This document shows, in pieces, positions 15,960 to 25,100 of a stretch of DNA of 64,000 bases (position 1 is its first letter; every line of letters begins with the position of its first letter). The notes under the pieces are model-generated. The model was not told the origin of the DNA. It was given only the letters and a program-made list of their open reading frames with translations, and ran no database searches. The position numbers and the translations under genes are program-made. This DNA comes from Roseovarius faecimaris (lineage in GTDB: Bacteria; Pseudomonadota; Alphaproteobacteria; Rhodobacterales; Rhodobacteraceae): NCBI RefSeq assembly GCF_009762325.1, contig NZ_CP034347.1, forward strand, positions 1-64,000, in the 5' to 3' direction.

Positions 15960-16058
15960 CAATTAAACCGGACCACCCGAAGGGGGCACGCCAAATTTCC
16001 TCGTAATATAAAACCAAAGTAAGAAGGGATGGGCTAGAAGTAGTAGCTGGCTATTCCC

Positions 16059-16586
16059 TCAGAGCGATTTCAGCCGCACGTCGATACTGGCCTTGCGCCC
16101 GGCCATGGCGCCCAGCGGGTCCATCTCGGGATGGGCCTTGAGCATCTCGCCCAGGGCCGATTGCGCCGCTTTCAGGTGGCGTTTGCCTGTCGTCTGGTCG
16201 CCGTTTTGCAGGGCGGCGGCGCCCAGCTCGTGCTCGGCGGTGCCATAGACGGCCAGGGCGGCGGAGCGCAGCGTCTTGTCATCGCTTTGCGCCAGCGCCT
16301 GGGCCAGTTGCGAGGCCTTGTCATAATGACCGGCGCGCAGCTGGGTATGGGCATATTCCAGCTTCAGACGCGGCGCGAGCGGCCCGGCCTTGGGGATGAG
16401 CTGCGCATAGGCCTGGGCGGCCTGCGTGTAGCGGCCCCGCTCCAGCGCGTCGCGGGCGATGCCATATTGCTTCTGGAAATTCTTCTCGCCAATGCCGGTG
16501 CCTTCGTCACAGCTGACAAGGGCGGCAAGGCAAAGGCCGACCAAACCGGCCCGGGCCAGGGATCGTGCTGTCATGAACCTGCTCAT
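16059..16586 (-). CDS. Putative lipoprotein with TPR-like helices
   Basis: 175 residues (start ATG 16586; ATG 16574 is also possible). Lipoprotein signal with lipobox LVSC-D (LCLAALVSCDEG), then helical repeats: NFQKQYGIARDALERGRYTQ, AYAQLIPKAG, LEYAHTQLRAGHYDKASQLA. It is divergent from gspC across a 100-base region and sits between the two arms of the T2SS, so it could be a secretin-assembly (pilotin-like) lipoprotein, but nothing beyond position and type supports that. Confidence 0.82.
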   Translation of the reverse strand: MSRFMTARSLARAGLVGLCLAALVSCDEGTGIGEKNFQKQYGIARDALERGRYTQAAQAYAQLIPKAGPLAPRLKLEYAHTQLRAGHYDKASQLAQALAQSDDKTLRSAALAVYGTAEHELGAAALQNGDQTTGKRHLKAAQSALGEMLKAHPEMDPLGAMAGRKASIDVRLKSL

Positions 16587-16623
16587 CTTTGTTTTTATCT
16601 TTTGCCTGCCAGTGTATCATGGG

Positions 16624-16635
16624 CGCAAATTTGCG
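16624..16635. promoter_or_regulatory. 12-bp palindrome in the divergent gspC/lipoprotein promoter region
   Basis: CGCAAATTTGCG is a perfect palindrome centred between the minus-strand lipoprotein gene and gspC. It is a candidate operator for coordinated control of both. Confidence 0.35.
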
Positions 16636-16686
16636 TCTATCGCGCCGATACATTGGGCGCGGCCCTGTTGCCGAGGAAGGACACTC

Positions 16687-17178
16687 ATGCGCATTCTGGC
16701 CCTGGTTGCCCTGCTGATCTCGCTCGCCGCGGCGGGCTGGGCCGGGCAGGTCTTCTGGCAGGAATGGCAGGTGAGCTATGCGCCGGTGGCCCCGCGTGCG
16801 CCGGGAGAGGCGCGCGAGGAAGAGCCGCAACCGCCCGCCAGTGCGCGGCCCACCCGCCAGTGGCCGCTGCTTTTCGGTGAGAAAATGCCGCCCCTGCCGC
16901 CCCAGACCGAAGAGGCCGAGCCCGAGCCGCCCGCCCCCAAGGCCCCGCCGATCGACGCGTTGGGCTATACGCTCAAGGGCGTGGTGCGCGCCGAGGGGCA
17001 GGTCTGGGCGATGGTCAGCCACCCCACCGGCAACGAGGTGCTGCGCGTGGGCGACGAACTGGCCCCGGGCATGGTGATCTCGAAGATCGACGAGCGCGGC
17101 CTCTGGGCCGGGGTCGAAGGGGCCGATCCGGGGCTGCTGGGCTTTCCCGAGGACAAGCCCGCGGCGGCGGCGGAGTGA
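16687..17178 (+). CDS. gspC: Type II secretion inner-membrane protein GspC (short form)
   Basis: 163 residues from ATG 16687, with AAGGA 6 nt upstream. One N-terminal membrane helix, a Pro/Glu-rich periplasmic linker, and a homology-region (HR) domain: GYTLKGVVRAEGQVWAMV, GNEVLRVGDELAPGMVISKI. There is no C-terminal PDZ domain. It links the inner-membrane platform to the secretin. First of gspC-D-E-F. Confidence 0.85.
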   Translation: MRILALVALLISLAAAGWAGQVFWQEWQVSYAPVAPRAPGEAREEEPQPPASARPTRQWPLLFGEKMPPLPPQTEEAEPEPPAPKAPPIDALGYTLKGVVRAEGQVWAMVSHPTGNEVLRVGDELAPGMVISKIDERGLWAGVEGADPGLLGFPEDKPAAAAE

Positions 17179-17334
17179 GTCCGAAAAGCCGCCTGAAACG
17201 GCAAAAATCGGCGCATGTGCAATGACAGGTGCCTTTTCAAAAGAAATCGTCTAGACTGACCTGCGAGGAATACCCTTGCCGTGACATGCCGGAAAAACCG
17301 GGGCGGGCAGGGGCGATGAGGCAGAGAGCAGGTT

Positions 17335-19275
17335 ATGGCATATGTGATGCGGTTGCGGGCGGCGTGGGCCGTCCTGATCCTTGTTCTGGGGCTGGCGATG
17401 CTGGGCCCCGCCCCGGCACGCGCGCAGGTCGAGATCAACCTGCGCGATGCCGATCTGCGCAGTTTCGTGCAGATCGTGTCGGAGGCCACGGGCCGGTCCT
17501 ATGTGCTGGACCCCAATGTGCGCGGCACGGTGACGGTGCTGGCCCCGGGCGACATGACGCCGGACGAGCTTTTCGAGGTGTTCCTGAGCGTGCTGGAGCT
17601 CAACCGGCTGACCATCGTGCAGGGCGTGGGCTCGGACCGGATCGTGCCGTTGAGCACCGCGCGCGAGCTGTCAAGCGGCGGGCCGGGGGTGGGCTATGAG
17701 ACCCGGGTGATCAAGGTGCGCCATATCCCGCTGCAGGAGGTGATCGAGGTGGTGCGGCCCCTGCTGCCGTCGGAGGCGGTGCTGACCCCGGTGGCGGGCT
17801 CGAACCTCTTGATCCTGTCGGACAGAGGCCAGAACCAGGCCCGGATCGAGGCGCTTATCCGCAGGCTGGATCAGCCGCAGGAGGCCCCGGTGGAAATTTT
17901 GCGGCTGCGCAATGCCAACGCGCCCGAGGTTCTCCAGGTGATCCAGGCGATGAACATCATCCCCGAAGGCGCGTCTGTGACCGCAGACCGGCGGTCCAAT
18001 GCGCTGCTGATTTCCGGCCCCGAAAGCCTGCGCAACCAGGTGCGCACATTGGCGGCCCGGCTCGATACCCAGCAGACCAACACGGTGAGCCATGCGATCG
18101 GGCTGAACTATGCCGAGGCGTCGGCCATGGCCGATGTGGTGCTGCGCTCCTTGCAGAACCAGACCCAGGAGGGCCAGCAGCAAGGCGAGATCCGCATCGT
18201 GCCCGAGCCGCAGACCAACACGCTTCTGATCACCGCCCCGCAGGAGCAGATGGACGATATCATCGCCATGGTGCGCTATCTTGATCGCCGGCCGTCCCAG
18301 GTGCTGGTCGAGGCGGTGATCTTCGAGATGTCGGTCGAGACCTTCTCGGATCTCTCGGTGCAGTTCGGCGCGATCGTCAATTCGGCCGTGGTGGGCGGGG
18401 CGCAGTTTTCGCTCGAAGGGCGGCCGAGCCTGACCAATCTGGTGTCCAGCGTGTCCTCGGGGAGCAATATCGACGCAGGCTCCGGCGGGATCATCGCGGG
18501 CCAGCCCACGGGCGATAATGGCCTGGCGGGCTTTCTGAGTGCGGTGGCGTCGAGCCAGACGACGAAGCTTCTGTCGACGCCCTCGATCATGACGCTCAAC
18601 AACCAGGAGGCCGAGATCGTCGTGGCGCAGAACGTGCCCTTCGTCACGGGCTCGTTCTCGACCGTGGGCGATGACGCGATCCCGGAAAACCCGTTCCAGA
18701 CCATCGAGCGGCAGGATGTGGGCCTGACGCTGAACGTCACGCCACAGATCAACGCCGACAAGACGGTGAAGATGGTGATCAAGCAGGAAGTGTCGAACCT
18801 GACGCGCAACACCGCCTCGACCGGGGGCGAGATCACCTCGAAACGCTCGCTTTCCACCACGGTGCTGGTGCGCGACGGCAATGTGGTGATGCTGGGCGGC
18901 CTTCTGGAAAACGGCTCGGGTTCGGCCAAGCAGGAAGTGCCGGGCCTGTCGAAGCTGCCGCTGCTGGGCGGGCTGTTCCGGGGCAAGAACGCGGGCAAGA
19001 ACCAGCGTGTGCTGCTGGTGCTTCTGCGGCCCAAGGTGGTGAATTCGGAAGAAGAGGCCAAGCGGCTGACCAAGGCGCTGGCGCGCGAGGCGAAAGCGGC
19101 AAGTCTTGCAATTGAACCCCTGGATGAGGGACACTTCCCTCGCTCCCCCGGGGGCGGGCTGCCCTTTGACGGGGCTGACCTGAACCAGCCCTTTGATGCC
19201 GGATTTGTTGATGATGTCGCGCAATCGAGAAACTTCCCGCCGCTCCCCACAAGGCTCCGCTTCGGCGGCAGCTGA
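17335..19275 (+). CDS. gspD: Type II secretion outer-membrane secretin
   Basis: 646 residues with a signal peptide ending ARA-Q. N0 domain (VEINLRDADLRSFVQIVSEA), N1-N3 domains (VIKVRHIPLQEVIEVV, LDQPQEAPVEILRL, IGLNYAEASAMADVV), and the secretin core: QVLVEAVIFEMS, LLSTPSIMTLNNQEAEIVV, VPGLSKLPLLGGLFRG. The tail after residue ~600 is extended and probably replaces the S-domain. It forms the exit channel. Precedes and overlaps gspE. Confidence 0.95.
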   Translation: MAYVMRLRAAWAVLILVLGLAMLGPAPARAQVEINLRDADLRSFVQIVSEATGRSYVLDPNVRGTVTVLAPGDMTPDELFEVFLSVLELNRLTIVQGVGSDRIVPLSTARELSSGGPGVGYETRVIKVRHIPLQEVIEVVRPLLPSEAVLTPVAGSNLLILSDRGQNQARIEALIRRLDQPQEAPVEILRLRNANAPEVLQVIQAMNIIPEGASVTADRRSNALLISGPESLRNQVRTLAARLDTQQTNTVSHAIGLNYAEASAMADVVLRSLQNQTQEGQQQGEIRIVPEPQTNTLLITAPQEQMDDIIAMVRYLDRRPSQVLVEAVIFEMSVETFSDLSVQFGAIVNSAVVGGAQFSLEGRPSLTNLVSSVSSGSNIDAGSGGIIAGQPTGDNGLAGFLSAVASSQTTKLLSTPSIMTLNNQEAEIVVAQNVPFVTGSFSTVGDDAIPENPFQTIERQDVGLTLNVTPQINADKTVKMVIKQEVSNLTRNTASTGGEITSKRSLSTTVLVRDGNVVMLGGLLENGSGSAKQEVPGLSKLPLLGGLFRGKNAGKNQRVLLVLLRPKVVNSEEEAKRLTKALAREAKAASLAIEPLDEGHFPRSPGGGLPFDGADLNQPFDAGFVDDVAQSRNFPPLPTRLRFGGS

Positions 19276-20743
19276 GCCGCCCGCGCGCTCGGGTCTGCGC
19301 CTGCCCTTCGCCTTTGCCCGCGATACGCAGGTGCTGCTGGATGGCGCGCGGCTGGTCGTGGGGCCCGAGGCCACGGCGGACGGGCTGCGCGAGGCGCAGC
19401 GCCGCGCGGGCCCGCGGGTGCTGGAGCTGGTCGAGCAGAGCCGCGCCGGGTTCGAGACCGCGCTGTCGCAATTCTACGAGGGCGATGGCGGCGGCGAGGA
19501 GGGCGAGGAGGCCGAACCGAGCTTCGATCTGGAAGACATGGGCGGCCCCGCCGCACAGCGCGATCTGCTGGAGGATAGCGGCGACGCGCCGGTGATCCGG
19601 CTGGTGCATCAGCTTTTGCGCCGGGCCGTCAGTTCGGGCGCGTCGGATCTGCATGTGGAACCTTACGAGGGGGGCCTGCGCGTGCGGATGCGCATCGACG
19701 GGTTCCTGCAATCGGTGATGGACCGCAATGACGTGCCGGTGCGGCGGGTGATCAGCCGCCTCAAGGTGATGGCGGGGCTGGATATCGCCGAGACCCGCCT
19801 GCCGCAGGACGGGCGCATTCCGCTGCGCCTTGGCGGTCGGCTGATTGACACGCGGGTCAGTTCCCTGCCAGGCAATTACGGCGAACGCATCGTGCTCAGG
19901 ATCCTCGACCGCTCGACCGGGCTGATGCCGCTGAAGGATCTGGGCCTGAGCGACGCGCAGGAGGCACAGCTTGCGCGCATGTCGGCCCTGCCCAACGGGA
20001 TCATCCTGGCCACCGGGCCGACCGGGTCAGGGAAAACGACGACGCTCTATTCCCTGCTGAATCTGGCCAACCAGGACGAGCGTAATATCGTCACGGTCGA
20101 GGACCCGATCGAATATGACCTGGCGGGCATCAGCCAGTCCCAGATCAATGCCGAGATCGGCATGACCTTTGCCGCGGGTCTGCGCGCGACGCTGCGCCAG
20201 GACCCGGATGTGATCCTGGTGGGCGAGATCCGCGACCCCGAGACCGCGAGCGTGGCGGCCCAGGCCGCCCTGACGGGCCATCTGGTGTTTTCGTCGCTGC
20301 ATGCCAATGGATCGGTGGGGGCGGTGGTGCGCCTGCGCGATCTCGGCCTCGACAATTTCCTGATTGCCGCCACATTGCGCGGCGTGATTGCGCAGCGGCT
20401 GTTGCGCAGGCTCTGCCCCGAGTGCAGCCGGGCGCATCCGCCAGACGCGGCCGAGGCCGCGCATTACCGCCGTCACGGGCTGCCGGTGCCGCACGAGATC
20501 CGCGACGCGGTGGGCTGCCCCGCCTGCAACGGGTCGGGCTATGCCGGCCGGGTGGGCATTTTCGAGATGGTCGAGGTGGGCGAGGCCCTGCGCGAGGCGA
20601 TCGACCGCGGCGCCACCGAGGCGGAGATGAAGAGCCTGGCCGTGTCCGAGTCCGAGACGCTCTTTGGGCAATCGCTGGCGGAGGTGGCCGCCGGGCGCAC
20701 CAGCCTCGCCGAGGCGCTGCGCGTGGTGGGGGATGTGGCGTGA
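19211..20743 (+). CDS. gspE: Type II secretion ATPase
   Basis: About 510 residues; ATG 19196, 19211 and 19214 are all possible starts inside the 3' end of gspD. Residues ~30-110 are a poorly conserved N-domain with an acidic stretch (DGGGEEGEEAEP). The ATPase has Walker A GPTGSGKTTT, Asp-box TVEDPIEY, Walker B VILVGEIRDPETA, His-box LTGHLVFSSLHAN, and the tetracysteine zinc loop (RLCPEC, CPACNGSGY). It powers pseudopilus assembly at the inner membrane. Confidence 0.95.
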   Translation: MMSRNRETSRRSPQGSASAAAEPPARSGLRLPFAFARDTQVLLDGARLVVGPEATADGLREAQRRAGPRVLELVEQSRAGFETALSQFYEGDGGGEEGEEAEPSFDLEDMGGPAAQRDLLEDSGDAPVIRLVHQLLRRAVSSGASDLHVEPYEGGLRVRMRIDGFLQSVMDRNDVPVRRVISRLKVMAGLDIAETRLPQDGRIPLRLGGRLIDTRVSSLPGNYGERIVLRILDRSTGLMPLKDLGLSDAQEAQLARMSALPNGIILATGPTGSGKTTTLYSLLNLANQDERNIVTVEDPIEYDLAGISQSQINAEIGMTFAAGLRATLRQDPDVILVGEIRDPETASVAAQAALTGHLVFSSLHANGSVGAVVRLRDLGLDNFLIAATLRGVIAQRLLRRLCPECSRAHPPDAAEAAHYRRHGLPVPHEIRDAVGCPACNGSGYAGRVGIFEMVEVGEALREAIDRGATEAEMKSLAVSESETLFGQSLAEVAAGRTSLAEALRVVGDVA

Positions 20744-21945
20744 AAGCCTATACCTACACCGCCTATACCGATGCCGGCCGCCGCAAGACCGGCACCGTGG
20801 TGGCCGAGACCGAGAGCCACGCCGCCCAGAAGCTGCAGGCGCAGGGGCTTTACCCGTCCGAACTGGTGACGCGGGCGCGCCGGGCCGGGGCCGGGGGGTT
20901 TTCCCGCGCGCGGCTCAGCCCGGAATTGCAGGCGGTGATGACCCGGCAGCTCGCGGTGCTGCTTTCGGCCGATATGCCCGCCGAGGCCGCTTTGGACGCG
21001 GTGCGCGCGGGCGGCAGCCCGGCGCTCGACCGGGTGGCGGCCAGCGCGCAGGCGGCGCTGATGGATGGCGCGCCTTTGTCGGAGGCGCTGGATCGCAGCG
21101 GCGCGGGGTTTCCGCGTTATTACATCGCCTCGGTCCGGTCGGGCGAGACGGCGGGCGATGCCGCACAGGTCTTTACCGAGCTTGCCGATCATCTGGAAAG
21201 TGTCGGCACCGACAAGGCGCAGATTTCCACGGCGCTGATCTATCCGGGCTTCGTGGCGGCGGTGTCCTTGCTGGTCTGCACCATATTGATGGTCAATGTG
21301 GCGCCCGAGATCGTGGCGATGTTCGAGCTTTCCGGCCGCCCCCTGCCGGTGCTGACCCAGCGGATGCTGGCGGTCAGCGGCTGGATCGGGGCCAATCTGT
21401 GGCTCATTGGCGCGGTGCTGGCGGGGCTTGTGGTGCTGGGGGTGCTGACCCGGATCGTGCCATCGCTGCGTCAGGCGCGGTACCGGCTGGGGCTGCGCCT
21501 GCCGCTGATCGGCCGGCTGATGCGGCTGGGGGCGAGCGTGCAATATCTGCGCACGCTGGCGCTGGTGCTGGCCTCGCGGCAGCCGGTGGTCAATGCCTGC
21601 GGCTCGGCGGCCGAGGTGATGGATATCGACCTGTTCCGCGCCGAGGCGGAGGCCGTGACGCAAGCGGTGCAGACCGGCGAAAGCCTGAGCCAGGCCTTGC
21701 AGAACCTCAGCCCGATCCCGCCGGTGGCGCGGCAGCTGATCAGCGCGGGCGAAGCCTCGGCGCGGCTGGCGCGGATGACCGAGCGCGCCGCGATGCTGAC
21801 CGAGAACGGGCTGTCGACCGAGCGCAAGCGCATCGCGGCCCTGCTGGAGCCGCTTTTGATGATCGTGGTGGGGGCGATGGTGCTGGTGATCGTGCTGGCG
21901 GTGCTCTTGCCGATCTTCGATCTGCAGGCGGTGGTGGCGGGCTAA
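20740..21945 (+). CDS. gspF: Type II secretion inner-membrane platform protein GspF
   Basis: 401 residues from GTG 20740, which overlaps the gspE stop as GTGA. Two T2SSF domains with three membrane helices (IYPGFVAAVSLLVCTILMVN, WLIGAVLAGLVVLGVL, LLMIVVGAMVLVIVLAVLLP). N-terminal KAYTYTAYTDAGRRKTGTV is typical of GspF. Last T2SS gene here. Confidence 0.94.
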   Translation: MKAYTYTAYTDAGRRKTGTVVAETESHAAQKLQAQGLYPSELVTRARRAGAGGFSRARLSPELQAVMTRQLAVLLSADMPAEAALDAVRAGGSPALDRVAASAQAALMDGAPLSEALDRSGAGFPRYYIASVRSGETAGDAAQVFTELADHLESVGTDKAQISTALIYPGFVAAVSLLVCTILMVNVAPEIVAMFELSGRPLPVLTQRMLAVSGWIGANLWLIGAVLAGLVVLGVLTRIVPSLRQARYRLGLRLPLIGRLMRLGASVQYLRTLALVLASRQPVVNACGSAAEVMDIDLFRAEAEAVTQAVQTGESLSQALQNLSPIPPVARQLISAGEASARLARMTERAAMLTENGLSTERKRIAALLEPLLMIVVGAMVLVIVLAVLLPIFDLQAVVAG

Positions 21946-22027
21946 ATTACCCTAAGGTCAAGATTTCTGAATCAAAGCCGATATGCGTGCTTGTTGCGGC
22001 GCGCTCCTCGTGTCTATGGTCGGGATA

Positions 22028-22057
22028 TTGGTGAGTAGCCTGCGGCGCGACTTATAA
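22028..22057 (+). promoter_or_regulatory. Possible promoter of the autotransporter gene
   Basis: TTGGTG, an 18-base spacer and TTATAA, about 60 bases before ATG 22119. The -35 box matches only in TTG. Confidence 0.3.
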
Positions 22058-22118
22058 AACCACTCTCGGGGCGCCCCATGTGTGTGATTTCGACCAATGA
22101 ATAATCAGGGGACTGGGG

Positions 22119-25100
22119 ATGACAATGTTTTTGCGCGCGATCTGTGCCGTTTTTCTGGGCGTTTGCATGCTGGCGATGTCCAAGCCCGCCGAGGCCCAGA
22201 GCGCCGTCAGCTTCTCCAAGGTGTTTTCTCCCGACACGATCGGGCCGGGCGGCACCTCGACCCTGATCTTTACCATCACCAATAACACGGCCAGCCCGGT
22301 CACCGATCTGGCCTTCACCGATATCCTGCCCCCGGCCCCCGGGGCGATGACCATCTCCCCGGCGCCCAATGCCTCGACCACCTGCACCGATGGGGTGCTG
22401 AGCGCGCCTGCGGGCGGCACCACGATCAGTTATTCCGGCGGCGCGGTTGCGGGCAACGCGAGCTGCACGGTCTCGGTCAATGTCACCGCCTCCACGGTGG
22501 GCACCTATAGCAATGTGTCGGGCAATCTGAGCTCCAGCGCGGGCAATTCCGGCAGCGCGACGGATGATCTGACGGTGGCGTCCGACCGGCCGGGTTTCTC
22601 CAAGAGCTTCGCGCCGGCAAGCATCCCTCTGGGCGGGCGCAGCACCCTGACCTACACGATTGACAATACGGCCAACGCGAACCAGGTGTTCAATCTGGAT
22701 TTCGAGCACACCCTGCCGGGGGGCGTGGCGGTGGCCAGCCCGGCCAATGCCTCGACCACCTGTGGTGGGGGCGCGATTTCGGCCCCGGTGGGCGGATCGG
22801 TGATCAGCTATGGCCCGGTCTTTAGCGGCAATGCCACGGTGGCGGCGGGGGCCAGCTGTACGGTCAGCGTCGATGTCACCGGCACCGGGGTGGGCGTGTT
22901 CGACAGTGTCACGGGGGATCTGACCTCGGGGACGTTCCCCATCCAGAACAGCGGCGCGGCCAGTGCCACGCTGGAGGTCACGGGCGGCGACCAACTGCAG
23001 ATCACCAAGCAATTCACTGATGATCCGGTGGCCCCGGGCGCAACCGCGACGCTGGAGTTTACCCTGCAGAACAATGACCGGAATTTTGCGGCCACGGGCG
23101 TGGCGTTCAGCGACGATCTGGATGCGATGCTGTCAGGGGCCACATTTGCCGGCATGGCCACGTTCAACTCCTGCGGCGGGTCGGGCGGCGGCACCGGCAC
23201 GTTCAGCTATTCGGGCGGCACGATCGCGGCGGGCGCGAGCTGTACCATCCGCATTCCGGTCAGCATTCCCGGCGGGGCGGCGGATGGCGGCTATGTCAAC
23301 ACCACCTCGACCGTGACCGGCACGATTGACGGGGCGGCGGCCAGCGGGGTGGCGGCCTCGGACACGCTGTTTGTGGAAAGCGCCATTCCGGCCCTGACCA
23401 AGAGTTTCCTGACCTCGTCGATCACGGCCGGTCAGAATACGACGATTGCGTTCACCATCACCAACCCCTCGGCCACCGAGACCATGACCGACCTGAGTTT
23501 CACCGACAATCTGAGTCAGTTCCTGTCCGGGGCGACGCTGACCGGCGTGGTCGCGCCGGGGTTCTGCGGGGGCAGCTCACAGGCGTTTGGCATCACGAGT
23601 GGCGGAGAGACCCTATTGTTCATGACAGGCGGCAGCCTGGCCCCCGGCGGCAGTTGCAGCTTCAATGCGGTGATCTCCACCCCGGCCAACACGCCCGGCG
23701 GCATCTATCCCAACACCACCAGCACGATCACCGGCACAGTGGGAGGCGCGCCGGTTGTCGGCCCGGCGGCCAGTGACAGCCTGACGGTGAATGGCGGGGT
23801 GAACCTGAAGCTCAGCAAGGTCTTCACCAACAGCCCGGTCAATGCCGGGGACACCGCAACGCTGGTCTTTACCATCGACAACACCGAAGGGGCTGTGGAT
23901 GCGACCGGGCTGGCCTTCAGCGATGATCTGGATGCGATGCTGAGCGGCGCACAGGCGGTCAGCCAGAGCGCCAGCGGCTGCAGCAGCCTGGCGCCCGGGC
24001 CCATACCGGCCTCGGCCTTTTCGATCAGCAATGCGACGGTTCCGGCAGGCGGGACCTGCACGATCACGGTCGGGGTGTCGATCCCGGCGGGGGCCGCCAC
24101 CGGCGATTATCTCAACACCACCAGCGCGCTGACGGGCGACGCGGGTATAGGCGACGAGCCGGCCCAGGCCACGCTCAGGGTTCTGGGCGCGGATGATCAG
24201 CCGGTGACCCTGAGCAAGGCATTCATCGGCGGACCGTTCCTGCCCGGCGAGACCGCGACGCTGCGCTTTACCCTCACCAATCCCAACGCGACCAGCGATG
24301 CCACCGGCATTTTCTTCACCGACGATCTGGATGCCAATCTGCCCGGTCTGGCGGCCACCGGACCCTTGCCCGCGGCCCCCTGCGGGGCGGGCAGTTCGAT
24401 CTCGGGCACGAATTTCCTGACCTTCACCGGGGGCGAGGTTGCGGCCGGGGCGCCGCCTTGTGTCTTTGACGTGTCGGTGCTGATCCCCGCCGGGGCGGCC
24501 AGCGGGAGCTATGGCAACACCACCAGCTCCGTGACGGCCACGGTGAACGGCAATGCGACGATTGGCGACCCGGCCAATGCTGCATTGGTGGTTGAAGAAT
24601 CCCAGCTGGAAATCACCAAGACCTTTATCGATCCCGTGGCCAAGGCAGGTGCGCTTGCGGCGATGGAAATCACCGTGACCAATCCGACCGGCTCTGTGCT
24701 GACCACGGCGACATATACCGATGATCTGAACGCGATGCTGCCGGGGACAATAGCGGGGGGCAACGGGTTTGTCGGGTGCAGCGGCGGCGTGTTTGTGGCG
24801 GGGTCGGGCACATCAAACCTGACGGTGACCATCAGCAACCTGCCTGCCGGGCAATCCTGTACGCATCGGTTTTTGGTTCAGCCGCCGTCCGGTGCGGCGC
24901 CGGGCAGCTATACCAACACGGTCAGCGATCTGTCAGGCACGGTTGGCGGGCTGGCCATCACCGGCCCGACGGCCACAGCCAGCCTGCAGGTTATCGCCAC
25001 CGATGCGCCAAAATTCTCCAAGGCGTTTGCCGGGTCGGTCTTCCCCGGGGAAGTGGCCAGCCTGAGCTTTACCATCGACAACAGCGCCAGCGCGGCGGCG

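Larger units (their letters stand above)
14767..15993 (+). mobile_element. IS3-family insertion sequence (IS407-like group)
   Basis: About 1.2 kb. The left end reads TGGAGTAGCCCCCTGAAAGT and then GGTCC; the right end, reversed, reads TGGCGTGCCCCCTTCGGGT and then GGTCC. These are imperfect terminal inverted repeats with the TG...CA ends usual for the family. Two overlapping frames encode the transposase, joined by a predicted -1 frameshift. No target-site duplication is visible at these edges, so one end may be misplaced or the copy has recombined. Insertion separates gspM from gspC and lies in a lower-GC patch. Confidence 0.9.

Noticed and set aside
14763..15997. Target-site duplication of the insertion sequence
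   Set aside because: The bases outside the proposed ends (cac on the left, aat on the right) do not match, and shifting the ends to the CCCCC/GGGGG positions gives no match either.
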